From: Bin55 sp028819195
GTDB taxonomy: Bacteria; Pseudomonadota; Gammaproteobacteria; Pseudomonadales; Azotimanducaceae
Direction: 5' to 3'
Length of the DNA stretch: 64,000 nt
NCBI GenBank assembly: GCA_028819195.1
Contig: JAPPMF010000015.1
Coordinates: 62,001 to 126,000 of the forward strand
The notes beneath the pieces are model-generated. The model was not told where the DNA came from. It saw nothing but the letters and a program-made list of their open reading frames with translations, and made no database searches. How positions within the stretch are numbered: the first letter of the stretch is position 1; each line of letters begins with the position of its first letter. The position numbers and the translations under genes are program-made. This document shows positions 1-9,168 of the stretch, one piece after another.

Positions 1-2334
1 GCAGCCGAAATTCGAGATCTACATTACTGCAACGTCATCACCTATTCAAAAAAGGTTTTTATACCGCTCACACAACTTTGTCGTGACGTTTGTCATTACT
101 GCACCTTCGCTAAGGTGCCGAGCAAGCTTAAGTCGCCGTACCTAACTGTAGATGAAGTTTTAAAGATTGCGCGACAGGGACAGAACTTAGGATGTAAAGA
201 AGCACTCTTTACGTTAGGAGAAAAACCTGAACTACGCTACAAAGTCGCGAAAGAGTGGCTAAACACGCATGGGTATGAATCGACGATCGATTACCTCAAT
301 GATGTCGCTGCTCGAGTCCTTGAAGAAACAAGTTTGTTACCCCATTTCAATCCCGGTACCTTATCCGAGGATGAAATCAGAACATTGAGGTCCAAAGCCC
401 TTTCGATGGGATTAATGTTAGAGTCTTCGGCCACGCGATTGACTAAGAAAGGTATGCCGCACTATGGTTCGCCCGACAAGGATCCAAAAATTCGTCTGCA
501 AACGTTGAATTGGCTTGGACAGAACCGAGTTCCCACCACGACTGGTATATTGATGGGTATTGGTGAAACCCCTGAGGAACGATTGCAGTCATTACGGGAC
601 ATACACGAGGTTCACCAACAATACAACCACATACAAGAAGTCATTGTGCAACCGTTTCGTGCAAAGTTTGATACGCCAATGGCGAATGCCTCAGAACCTA
701 GTCTAGAGGAGTTACTGCGAACGATTGCTATCGCGCGTTTGCTTTTTGAACCAGAGGTGTCAATCCAAGCCCCACCCAATTTGAGTCCAGGGGTATTACC
801 GCACCTCATGGACGCAGGAATTAATGACTGGGGTGGTGTTTCACCACTCACACCTGACTTTGTAAATCCAGAAGCACCCTGGCCTCATTTGAAAAAACTT
901 AAATACGAGACTGCTTCACGCGGAAAACTATTACATGAACGATTAACGGTATACCCGAAATACATTCAGGATTCAGAAATCTGGATCGACCCGGCTATTC
1001 GTCCACGAGTGTTACAGGTGGTGGATGCTGACGGTTTACCACGTGCGGATGATTGGTGTCCCGGTGACTTGACCGAACCTCCCTATAACGGTCGGTTGAA
1101 TGTCGAACGACCAACGTCGACTCGATCAAACCAAGTCAGTGCCACACTTGATCATGTTTCAAACGGCAAAGAACTTGATCTGGATCAGATAGTTCAGTTG
1201 TTTTCTGCCCGTGGCGATGACTTCGTCCAGGTCGTGCAATTTGCCAATGCGCTCCGAAAAACCACGGTCGGCGACATAGTAACCTATGTGGTAAACAGGA
1301 ATATCAACTATACCAATATTTGTTACTTCAAATGTCGCTTCTGTGCATTTTCGAAAGGTAAACTGTCGGAAAACCTCCGCGGTCGTCCATACGATCTTGA
1401 CAAAACAGAAATTCAACGCCGGGTGGTAGAAGCTTGGGACCGCGGTGCGACTGAAGTTTGTATGCAAGGTGGCATTCATCCTGACTACACCGGAGATAAA
1501 TATATCGAACTTGTTCGGTTGGTGAAAGAAGTTACGCCAGAGATGCATGTCCATGCCTTTTCTCCCTTGGAAATCTGGCAGGGAGCACTGAGTTCTAATC
1601 GTTCTCTCGAGGATTTCCTAAAAGAATTGAAAACGGCTGGCTTAAACACGTTACCTGGAACCGCAGCCGAGATTCTCGATGATTCTGTGCGTAAGAAAAT
1701 CTGCCCGGACAAGATAAATTCCAAACAATGGCTGAAAGTTGTGAGTACGGCTCACAACGTGGGTATACCCACTACGGCGACCATCATGTTTGGACACGTA
1801 GAACGATCAGTACATTGGGCGCGACATCTGTTGGCCATTCTTGAAGTTCAAAAGAATACGGGTGGTTTCACCGAATTCGTTCCACTTCCATTCATTCACC
1901 AGGAAGCCCCAATGTATCGAAAGGGATCGGCCAGAAAAGGTCCGACTTTTCGCGAGTGTTTACTAATGTATGCAGTGGCCAGGATCGTGCTCCATCCCTA
2001 TATCAAAAACATTCAAGCTAGCTGGGTGAAATTGGGGCCACGAGGTGCTATTTCAGCGTTAAATTCTGGCTGTAACGATCTTGGGGGAACTTTGATGAAC
2101 GAAAGTATTTCTCGTGCAGCTGGAACGTTACATGGACAGGAAACTAATACAACAGAATTTCAAAAATTGATATGTTCCATAGATCGGGTTCCATTGCAAA
2201 GGTCAACTTTGTATGCTGAAATCTCTCCGGAAATTCGACGCAAAAGCGATAATCCTCACCCTCTTAAAACAGTAAGTTATTCTCCGCCGTCTGGAGGTGT
2301 TGGGACGAGATGTAGGGATCTAGTTCGTAACTAA
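1..2334 (+). CDS. fbiC: Bifunctional FO synthase (fused CofG-CofH), 5' end missing
   Basis: This enzyme makes FO, the deazaflavin core of coenzyme F420, from tyrosine and a ribityl-diaminouracil using two radical-SAM centres. The frame is open from base 1, and 777 residues are visible of a family usually about 850 long, so the start lies outside the window. The first radical-SAM motif, CRDVCHYC (Cx3Cx2C), lies at bases 85-108. It is followed by CofG-type sequence such as TTGILMGIGETPEER and APPNLSPG. The second motif, CYFKCRFC, lies near base 1320 and is followed by CofH-type sequence (CMQGGIHPDY, TIMFGHVE). Both halves keep their cluster cysteines, so the enzyme should be active. The CofG-CofH fusion is typical of actinobacterial FbiC. 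In this Gram-negative context it fits the F420-type oxidoreductase near 28 kb. No other F420 biosynthesis gene is in view. Confidence 0.95.
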   Translation, partial: AAEIRDLHYCNVITYSKKVFIPLTQLCRDVCHYCTFAKVPSKLKSPYLTVDEVLKIARQGQNLGCKEALFTLGEKPELRYKVAKEWLNTHGYESTIDYLNDVAARVLEETSLLPHFNPGTLSEDEIRTLRSKALSMGLMLESSATRLTKKGMPHYGSPDKDPKIRLQTLNWLGQNRVPTTTGILMGIGETPEERLQSLRDIHEVHQQYNHIQEVIVQPFRAKFDTPMANASEPSLEELLRTIAIARLLFEPEVSIQAPPNLSPGVLPHLMDAGINDWGGVSPLTPDFVNPEAPWPHLKKLKYETASRGKLLHERLTVYPKYIQDSEIWIDPAIRPRVLQVVDADGLPRADDWCPGDLTEPPYNGRLNVERPTSTRSNQVSATLDHVSNGKELDLDQIVQLFSARGDDFVQVVQFANALRKTTVGDIVTYVVNRNINYTNICYFKCRFCAFSKGKLSENLRGRPYDLDKTEIQRRVVEAWDRGATEVCMQGGIHPDYTGDKYIELVRLVKEVTPEMHVHAFSPLEIWQGALSSNRSLEDFLKELKTAGLNTLPGTAAEILDDSVRKKICPDKINSKQWLKVVSTAHNVGIPTTATIMFGHVERSVHWARHLLAILEVQKNTGGFTEFVPLPFIHQEAPMYRKGSARKGPTFRECLLMYAVARIVLHPYIKNIQASWVKLGPRGAISALNSGCNDLGGTLMNESISRAAGTLHGQETNTTEFQKLICSIDRVPLQRSTLYAEISPEIRRKSDNPHPLKTVSYSPPSGGVGTRCRDLVRN

Positions 2335-2421
2335 CTTTGTTTTGTGATTCGAGTATAAGTTGTTTGTTCGATCCAAGAATTTACTTCAGTTCTGTAATTC
2401 AGTCGGCGGTAAAAATTCTGT

Positions 2422-2580
2422 TCAAGAATCTTTTACTGGTTGTTCTGAACCTGAATTAGAGTTCTCTTCTGCTATATTTTCGCCGCTGATGTACGGTACG
2501 TGGTGGGTACCAAAACGCATCCAAGCATCCCATATCGGGCGAACAACGTGCTGAATTTTGCTTCGTTCATGTGTTGTCAT
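2422..2580 (-). CDS. Small hypothetical protein, 52 residues
   Basis: A short reading frame begins MTTHERSKIQHVVRPIWDAW and ends EQPVKDS. I do not recognise it. The ATG at 2580 is preceded by a strong Shine-Dalgarno sequence (AAGGAGAT) at good spacing, which is the main reason to call it. The N-terminal half is basic and aromatic and could form an amphipathic helix. The C-terminal 20 residues are acidic and polar. It lies about 130 bases downstream of ctaB on the same strand and converges with the FO synthase gene. It could be co-transcribed with ctaB. Confidence 0.5.
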   Translation of the reverse strand: MTTHERSKIQHVVRPIWDAWMRFGTHHVPYISGENIAEENSNSGSEQPVKDS

Positions 2581-2709
2581 AATTTTGGATCTCCTTGTTC
2601 TCGTTGTTTGTTCCTCGAGTTGAATTTCATTGTTTACATGTAGTAAATAAGGTCAGTTTTTCTGATTTCAAGCCTGTATCAATAAATTTTTGTCAATTCG
2701 CGAAAAATG

Positions 2710-3582
2710 TCAGGCAAAACTTAGAGATACGTAATGGTCCAGCAGTAAACCAACGAACAGACACCCTAAGTAAACAGTGGAAAATCGAAATGACTTGACA
2801 GGGAGTTTGGAATCTTGAAACACCAGCATTCCAACGGCAAACCCCATATAAAGAATCCCCAATACAAGTGCTACCACGAGATATAATAATCCGCTCATTC
2901 CAATCACAAAAGGCACCAGCGTCGTAATAAAGAGAAAAATAGTGTAGACAAGAATCGCCCATCGAGTATATCGATCGCCATGAGTGAGTGGTAGCATTGG
3001 CACACCCGCAGTCTCGTAATCTTCCGCTCGATCGATCGCCAAAGCCCAAAAATGAGGTGGTGTCCACATGAAAATGATCGCAACTAATAACACAGCTTCC
3101 ATATCGATGGAATTGGTAATCGCAACCCAACCTAATAAAGGCGGTGCTGCACCAAAGAGTCCCCCGATCACAATGTTTTGAGAGGTCTTGTGTTTCAAGA
3201 ATATCGTGTAAATCAATCCGTACCCAATCCATGAAGCAATGTTCAACCATGCAGTTAACGGGTTAACGTACACGAACAAAATCACGACACCCGTGATTCC
3301 TAAAACGGCAGCAAATACTATTCCTTCGATTGGTTTGACACGGCCAGTCGCAATCGGTCGTTGATGTGTTCGCTTCATCTGGGTATCGATGTGTGCATCG
3401 ACGACATGATTGACTACGGCAGCACTACCAGCAACCAAAGCGATCCCAACCAAACCGTTCAACATCAACAAAAAAGGTATTGGTTGTGAAACAGATAGTA
3501 GCATACCTACCAAAGCACAAATCAGCATCAACAAAACGACACGCGGTTTGGTCATGTCGAATAAATCTAGTAGGTAGTTCAA
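2710..3582 (-). CDS. ctaB: Protoheme IX farnesyltransferase (heme O synthase)
   Basis: This membrane prenyltransferase adds a farnesyl group to heme b to give heme O, needed for heme-copper terminal oxidases. At 290 residues it has the normal family length. The first prenyl-diphosphate-binding motif, NHVVDAHID (about residues 58-66), and the second polar motif, IDRAEDYETAGVPMLP (about 182-197), are both present. The TKPRVV signature is near the N-terminus, and about eight hydrophobic segments follow. The start is uncertain: a TTG at 3582 gives the usual short N-terminal stretch before TKPRVV, while an ATG lies nine codons inside. Neither has a clear ribosome binding site. No oxidase subunit genes lie next to it in the window; they may lie elsewhere. 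It is also called cyoE. Confidence 0.93.
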   Translation of the reverse strand: MNYLLDLFDMTKPRVVLLMLICALVGMLLSVSQPIPFLLMLNGLVGIALVAGSAAVVNHVVDAHIDTQMKRTHQRPIATGRVKPIEGIVFAAVLGITGVVILFVYVNPLTAWLNIASWIGYGLIYTIFLKHKTSQNIVIGGLFGAAPPLLGWVAITNSIDMEAVLLVAIIFMWTPPHFWALAIDRAEDYETAGVPMLPLTHGDRYTRWAILVYTIFLFITTLVPFVIGMSGLLYLVVALVLGILYMGFAVGMLVFQDSKLPVKSFRFSTVYLGCLFVGLLLDHYVSLSFA

Positions 3583-3980
3583 CTTGTAGGGAGTAGAGTA
3601 TTAGGACGAGAAATGTATCGTCTACATTTTAAAGAAGCACCTAAATCAGACGTAGGAAAATCATCCGCTCGTGCCTAGTCGATTTAACACTTTCCATGCT
3701 GTCGCGACGGATTGTTTTCAAAAATGTTGTTTAATATTAGATGTCTAAATTGTGCTTTTCAGCATCTACACTTACAAAGATTGGTCAGATTGCTTACAAT
3801 GTATCCTTTACGTGCTGAATAGCAATCATTCAATTAGCAGAATTCGTTTAGAACTTTTCGTACGTGGCATTACGTGCGTAAGTTGCTTTATTCGATTCAT
3901 TTGATGATTTAAAGTACTAAAATATTGGATTTTTATAAGACAATTTCTGCTATTTTGTCAACTCTGAGGATTTTTTAGAT
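3583..3980. other. Divergent intergenic region, no gene seen
   Basis: About 400 bases separate the divergent ctaB and the 501-codon membrane protein gene. The part next to the plus-strand gene is AT-rich and must hold its promoter, but I could not settle on convincing -35 and -10 hexamers. A GAGGA element 11-12 bases before the ATG at 3981 is a weak ribosome binding site. Confidence 0.5.
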
Positions 3981-5486
3981 ATGGGTGAACTACAGAAAAA
4001 TCTAGATCAATTAGCAACCCGTGGATCTCGTTATTTACGCAGATTCGCATTTAAGGAAGCAATGGAGAAAGCCTGGGCCAGCGTGGGCTGGATTGCACTT
4101 ATCTTGCCCGCTGTGTACGTTATTGTCCAAATCTACGAGCTGGTCACGGCTACGACTGTGTGGCCGCTGGGTATATTCCTCACGATCGTATGCACGATAC
4201 TTATTCCGGTCGTATTCTTAGCGCTCTGGGCTTTAGTTGGCTTTTTGTTCGGACACATCGATAGGCAAACTTCCTTAGCCTTATTTGACCGTGAACTTCG
4301 TCTCAAGGATCGACTGCAAGCCGCCGATGAATTTATTCGCAAGGACCAAGCTACACCATTCGAATCCGCAGCAATTTCCGATGCGATACCACATGCCCAA
4401 GAAGCTATGCAAACTCGGCTTGGCAAAATTGAAATTGCTCGTCCAGCTATGGATGCAGTCAAATGGCAGCACGTAATCGGCGCCTTAGTGTTACTTGCAG
4501 TTGGTGTAACTGCACACGCGTTAGTATTCGAACCAGAACAACCTGAAGAAGACCAAACTCAGGATGAAATCTTGCTGCTTCCCGATCACGAAGATGCGCA
4601 ATTACCAAGTTACGGCGAGGAAGAACGCGGGGCCCGTGAAGCTATGGAACTGGACACCCCGGTTCCCGAAGAGCAAAAGAAAACCAAAGTTCGAAAAGGT
4701 GAAGAATCTCTTTCATCCGATTCAAACTTAACAGAAGCACAGGAGGCTACTAGCACCCCACGAGAAGCAATGCAAACAGGTCTGAGTGGAACTGCTTCAC
4801 AGCAGAATCAACCGGGTCAAGCAAATTCAAGTGTATCTGGTCAGGGCGATCCTGAAAATAAAGAAGACCAAGAAGCACGCGCCAAAGATCCCTCAAAGAA
4901 AAAAGACTCAAAGCAAAAAGAACCTAAAGAAAGCGATAAAGACGAATCTGCCAGCGGTATCGCCGGCGGTAAAGGGACTGGTTCTGGCCAACAATCATCT
5001 TCTAGCGAAATGTTGGAACAAAACTTTCGCTCGAAAACTGACGATTTCGATGACGATGTCGATCAAGAGTCAGACGACGAGGAAGATGAAGAGCAAGAGT
5101 CAGCTAGCGCGGCAAAACCGATGCTCAATCAAAAGAAAGCGCCAGTAGATCGTAGACTTGCACCCTCCGGTGTGTCGAATGAAGAAAACGAACAAGCTAA
5201 TGGCAGAGGTGGTGCTAGCGGTCTCAAGAAAACTCGTGGAGTAGCGGCCATGCTATTAGGTGTACCAATGCCCGACAAATTGCGGTCGCAGGTCAACATA
5301 GGCCGAATCAAAGTTCAACGTGAACGTGCAGTTCCGGTACCCAATCAAGTCACAAACATAGAGAGTGAAGACCGTGGAGAAATCGACGAGAGTGTCGGCG
5401 AATTTTCACGTCCTGAAATGAAGCCTTGGTTAAGTGATGTTGTAAAGAACTACTTTACCTCATTGCGCCAAGAATCATCCCCTTAA
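3981..5486 (+). CDS. Membrane protein with long acidic/basic low-complexity region, first gene of MoxR-vWA operon
   Basis: Hypothetical inner-membrane protein of 501 residues. Two hydrophobic segments lie at about residues 30-53 and 62-88 and a third at about 163-184. A long charged, Ser/Glu/Asp/Lys-rich region follows at about 190-380 and is probably disordered. The C-terminal 100 residues look folded (MLLGVPMPDKLRSQVNIG) and end near a conserved-looking PWLSDVVKNYF. The general plan resembles DUF4175-type proteins found beside MoxR/BatA genes, but I assign no function. Its stop is 30 bases before the MoxR start, so it is probably the first gene of that operon and may anchor or organise the other components at the membrane. 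Confidence 0.8.
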   Translation: MGELQKNLDQLATRGSRYLRRFAFKEAMEKAWASVGWIALILPAVYVIVQIYELVTATTVWPLGIFLTIVCTILIPVVFLALWALVGFLFGHIDRQTSLALFDRELRLKDRLQAADEFIRKDQATPFESAAISDAIPHAQEAMQTRLGKIEIARPAMDAVKWQHVIGALVLLAVGVTAHALVFEPEQPEEDQTQDEILLLPDHEDAQLPSYGEEERGAREAMELDTPVPEEQKKTKVRKGEESLSSDSNLTEAQEATSTPREAMQTGLSGTASQQNQPGQANSSVSGQGDPENKEDQEARAKDPSKKKDSKQKEPKESDKDESASGIAGGKGTGSGQQSSSSEMLEQNFRSKTDDFDDDVDQESDDEEDEEQESASAAKPMLNQKKAPVDRRLAPSGVSNEENEQANGRGGASGLKKTRGVAAMLLGVPMPDKLRSQVNIGRIKVQRERAVPVPNQVTNIESEDRGEIDESVGEFSRPEMKPWLSDVVKNYFTSLRQESSP

Positions 5487-5516
5487 CTTAAATTACTTAA
5501 CTAAGAGAGAACACAC

Positions 5517-6527
5517 ATGGCTGAACAAAGTTCCGCAGTTGCTTCCCAAGCGGCTCACTTCAAGGAGGTTTTTAGCAAGATCCGAGCCGAAGTCAACAAA
5601 ATGATGGTGGGGCAATCCGATGTAATCGATGGAGTATTAACAGCACTATTGGCTGGTGGACACGTATTACTTGAAGGGGTTCCCGGTTTAGGGAAAACCA
5701 TGATCGTAAGGTGCCTCAGTGACGCTGTACACCTTGGCTTTTCGCGTATTCAGTTTACGCCCGACATGATGCCTGCAGATATTCAGGGTACCATGGTATT
5801 GACCGAAACTGAAGGTGGCGGTCACGAGCTTAACTTTCAACAAGGTCCGTTGATCAGCAATCTGATTCTTGCTGACGAGATCAACCGAGCAACACCTAAG
5901 ACACAGTCGGCACTCTTGGAAGCAATGCAGGAAAAGCAAGTTACTGTCGGTAGCAGAACTATTCGTTTAGATGAACCTTACTGTGTCATGGCGACACAAA
6001 ACCCGGTTGAACAAGAAGGGACTTATCCTCTCCCGGAGGCACAACTCGACCGCTTTCTCTTCAAACTCATTGTTGGATATCCAGAAGAACATGAATATGG
6101 CGATATCGTTGACCGTACCACCGGTAGTGAAGAGGTCGTGATTGATTCCGTCGCTACTGGAGCAGACATTCTCAGCTTGCGTGAAATTGCTCGCAGTGTA
6201 GCTGTTCCCAGCGATACCAAATCCTATGCCATTAAGTTGGTCATCGCGACTCAACCGCAGAGCAAATATGCTCCTGAGTCGGTTAACAAATACACCCTCT
6301 TAGGATCTAGTCCGCGAGGAGTGCAAGGACTTATGCTAGCCGGCAAAGTACAAGCACTGTTGAACGACCGGTTCGCAGTTAGCACGGACGACGTGAAGAA
6401 AATCGCACACGATGTTTTACGACATCGATTGATTCTGAACTTCCAAGCGCAAGCCTCTAATGTGACCACTGATACGCTTATTGATGACATTCTGAGTCAC
6501 GTCAAAACACCTCACGCTGTCAATTAG
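5517..6527 (+). CDS. MoxR family AAA+ ATPase
   Basis: Cytoplasmic AAA+ chaperone-like ATPase of 336 residues, the usual MoxR size. Walker A GVPGLGKT is at residues 54-61, and Walker B with following motif LILADEINRATPKTQ at about 116-130. The ATQNPVEQEGTYPLPEAQLDRF block carries sensor 1 and arginine-finger elements. MoxR ATPases act with vWA-domain proteins in assembling or activating complexes, and this one is followed directly by DUF58 and vWA genes. The ORF is preceded by AAGAGAG and stops with TAG at 6525-6527, 14 bases before the DUF58 start. That stop is useful evidence that TAG is an ordinary stop codon in this genome. Confidence 0.95.
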   Translation: MAEQSSAVASQAAHFKEVFSKIRAEVNKMMVGQSDVIDGVLTALLAGGHVLLEGVPGLGKTMIVRCLSDAVHLGFSRIQFTPDMMPADIQGTMVLTETEGGGHELNFQQGPLISNLILADEINRATPKTQSALLEAMQEKQVTVGSRTIRLDEPYCVMATQNPVEQEGTYPLPEAQLDRFLFKLIVGYPEEHEYGDIVDRTTGSEEVVIDSVATGADILSLREIARSVAVPSDTKSYAIKLVIATQPQSKYAPESVNKYTLLGSSPRGVQGLMLAGKVQALLNDRFAVSTDDVKKIAHDVLRHRLILNFQAQASNVTTDTLIDDILSHVKTPHAVN

Positions 6528-6541
6528 ACAGAGGTACCATT

Positions 6542-7450
6542 GTGGCAACTGCTCTTACTTTTGAAGAGCTCTTCGACTCTGAATTTCTCAGTGCCCTAGA
6601 AACGTTTGATTTAAGGATTAAGCGTTTCATCCGACAGGGTCGGCACGGCGAACAATTATCGCATGATCGAGGATTTGGTCAAGAGTTTAAAGACTTTAAA
6701 GCGTATGTTCCAGGCGACGATTTACGTGCAGTAGACTGGAATATCTACCAACGTTTGGGTCGACTGTTCGTACATGTTTTTGAAGAATACCAGGAACTAC
6801 CGCTCTATCTGCTTGTCGATCGCTCAAAAAGTATGTTTCACGAAGATCCCCCACGAATCCGTGCCGGACTTCGAACTGCACTAGCATTGGGTTCGATCGC
6901 GGCTAGCCAACACGATGTAGTTTCACTATTCTCCTTTTCCGACGATCTCGATATGAATACTCAATCGATATCGTCTAAGGGACATGTCATAACTTTAGCG
7001 CGCCAGATGGTCGAACTCCATGAGTTAAATGGGACCCAATTGTCTGAGGTGCTTAAATTACTTGCCGTACAAAAGTTACGCCGTGGACTCCTGGTGATCA
7101 TTTCAGACTTTTTCGACCCGGAGGGAATTCAGGCTATTACCGAAGCAACTAAGCTTGTTCGGCATAAGGTATTATTGGTGCAATTGATCAAGGCTAGCGA
7201 TGCAGATCCAACAGTGAATGCTGACATCGTTGGGGATCTACGGTTAGTAGACTGTGAGACCCAGGGAGCGATCGATGTTACGATCGCGCCCCAGGTATTG
7301 CGCGAATATACACGGGTGTATCAAGCATTTAACAAAGACTTATCAGAACTTGCAGACGGTCTTGGATCTGGTCTCGTCCAAATAGATACCGAAGAACCAA
7401 TTCTCGATCAACTGAGCACTATATTTCAGACTAGAAATCTATTGATATGA
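6542..7450 (+). CDS. DUF58 domain protein (vWA-like fold)
   Basis: DUF58 protein of 302 residues, a standard partner of MoxR ATPases. The hallmark PGDDLRAVDWNIYQR lies at about residues 57-71 and the degenerate vWA metal-site region LLVDRSKSM at about 90-98. The start is GTG at 6542; a possible AGAGG ribosome binding site lies about 8 bases upstream. The 3' end overlaps the next gene by four bases (ATGA), which implies translational coupling. The substrate of this MoxR-DUF58 pair cannot be told from sequence. Confidence 0.92.
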   Translation: MATALTFEELFDSEFLSALETFDLRIKRFIRQGRHGEQLSHDRGFGQEFKDFKAYVPGDDLRAVDWNIYQRLGRLFVHVFEEYQELPLYLLVDRSKSMFHEDPPRIRAGLRTALALGSIAASQHDVVSLFSFSDDLDMNTQSISSKGHVITLARQMVELHELNGTQLSEVLKLLAVQKLRRGLLVIISDFFDPEGIQAITEATKLVRHKVLLVQLIKASDADPTVNADIVGDLRLVDCETQGAIDVTIAPQVLREYTRVYQAFNKDLSELADGLGSGLVQIDTEEPILDQLSTIFQTRNLLI

Positions 7451-9168
7451 ATTTTTTAACCATTAGCCCTCTCTTGTTTGGTGTAGGACTCGCGGCACTC
7501 GCGGTCGGTTTGTTCGTACTGCAACAATTACGCATTCGCTATACACAGTTGTATGTACCTACTACTCTGTTTTGGGCCGAAGCGGTTCGCGATGCGCCCG
7601 TGCGAGTGTTCCGAAATCGGTTTAAACATTGGTTAGCCTACCTATTAGTCTTGCTGATCTGCTGGTTACTCTGGCTTGGTTTTTCCGACTTTAGAACGAA
7701 CACTAGCGCCACCGGTGACTTTCATGCTTTCGTTCTTGATGCCTCTGCGGGAGCATCTGTCGGTAACGAATTCAATTCGTCGAAACAGCAATTGTTAAAT
7801 GACATTGGTTCGTTTTCCAAGGATCACCGTGAAGTTTATATAACCGCGGGTCGAAATCAAAAAGTACTTGCCACCGGCGAAGAGACACTGTTGTTGGAAA
7901 GAAGATTAGCAGATGTCGAACCTAAATCTGCCCCAGCTTCAGTCGAAGACCTAATACGTACACTCGTTCGTGGTGTCGAGGAAGAGGAAAACTTGTTTAT
8001 CAACATTTACGGACGTACGGCGATACCGCAAGACGTGATCGATCAGTTACCTGATAATGTTACGATCAATTGGCAACTTCCTACAGATGATGGAACACAG
8101 AATCGTGGAATTGTTGCCTTGGGGATCGGAGAACCACTATCCGGTGCCTGGGATAAGGTTGATGTGCTACTACGTATTATTGATTCTTCAGGTGAAGAAA
8201 TACCATTAGCAGATTTATCGTTACAGTTAAACGAGCAACCTCTGGAAGCAGCTTCATTAACTCGGTTGAACGAAACAGATTTCATAATGTACGATGTTCC
8301 GGCAAATGGTGGTGTTTTCCAAGTAACTCTAGCTGGCGACGACGATGTCAAGTTTGATAACGAAGCTAGTGTCGCCCTACCCTTGAAGCAACCGATCAGA
8401 GTTGCTGTCGGAGAAAATTTACCAAATTCAGTACTCCTTGCCCTACGCGCTGATGCCGCCTTACAAATCGTTTCACTTTCGGAAGAAGCTGATGTTGCAG
8501 TGGTAGGACCAGGTGATCCGGCCAGTACGCTACCAACATTCAGTGTGGTCCCTATGGACAATCAGGAAATCGCCTTTGTCATTGGTATTGATGAAGGTGA
8601 TGATGCCGATCGCTCGCTACAAGTGGCCGTAGACTCCCTAGGTCTGAGAAATATCGACGCCGTGTCAATTGCGACCGAACTGAATCGTGATATCGAAGTT
8701 CAGATGGAAATTGGCGAACAGCGGAGTATTGCCTTATGGGACTCCATCGTAGAAGATGAATTCAATTTCAGAGATAGTTTTAGTTTTCCACTATTTGTGT
8801 CAAAATCCATTCGGTATTTGGCCGATGAACCACCTTGGTATGCTTACTTTGCCGCGGGCAGACCAGCTATTGAGCAGAGTGCGGGAGCTTCGCTCGCTAA
8901 CACTGACCTCTTAAGTGAAATGGCGGCAGGAACATATTTGGTTCGTAACGAAAGTGGTGAATTTGAAAACATGAATCAACTACCTGGCGTAGTATCGTTG
9001 CTCGACACTGCTGTGACCACTCGTAGTACCAACCAAGGAGTCTTGTCGGAAGCTGGCATTAACACTCCAGTCTATCCGCGCTGGGCACTCCTTACTTGGT
9101 TGATGCTATTGGTGTTTGGTCTAGTTATTGCTGAGTGGTACATCTATCAAAGGAGATTAATGCCCTAA
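7447..9168 (+). CDS. BatA-like membrane protein with N-terminal aerotolerance-regulator domain
   Basis: Membrane protein of 573 residues. The N-terminus has the hydrophobic pair seen in BatA/aerotolerance-regulator N-terminal domains (residues about 5-26 and 58-78, with YVPTTLFWAEAVRDAP between). A periplasmic region follows with a degenerate vWA-like start (AFVLDASAGASVG) that lacks a full DxSxS metal site. The last 35 residues form a transmembrane helix ending in a basic tail. It overlaps DUF58 by four bases and ends one base before the next ATG, so it is firmly in the operon. In Bat operons such proteins pair with a MoxR/DUF58 module. The exact role is unknown. Confidence 0.85.
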   Translation: MNFLTISPLLFGVGLAALAVGLFVLQQLRIRYTQLYVPTTLFWAEAVRDAPVRVFRNRFKHWLAYLLVLLICWLLWLGFSDFRTNTSATGDFHAFVLDASAGASVGNEFNSSKQQLLNDIGSFSKDHREVYITAGRNQKVLATGEETLLLERRLADVEPKSAPASVEDLIRTLVRGVEEEENLFINIYGRTAIPQDVIDQLPDNVTINWQLPTDDGTQNRGIVALGIGEPLSGAWDKVDVLLRIIDSSGEEIPLADLSLQLNEQPLEAASLTRLNETDFIMYDVPANGGVFQVTLAGDDDVKFDNEASVALPLKQPIRVAVGENLPNSVLLALRADAALQIVSLSEEADVAVVGPGDPASTLPTFSVVPMDNQEIAFVIGIDEGDDADRSLQVAVDSLGLRNIDAVSIATELNRDIEVQMEIGEQRSIALWDSIVEDEFNFRDSFSFPLFVSKSIRYLADEPPWYAYFAAGRPAIEQSAGASLANTDLLSEMAAGTYLVRNESGEFENMNQLPGVVSLLDTAVTTRSTNQGVLSEAGINTPVYPRWALLTWLMLLVFGLVIAEWYIYQRRLMP

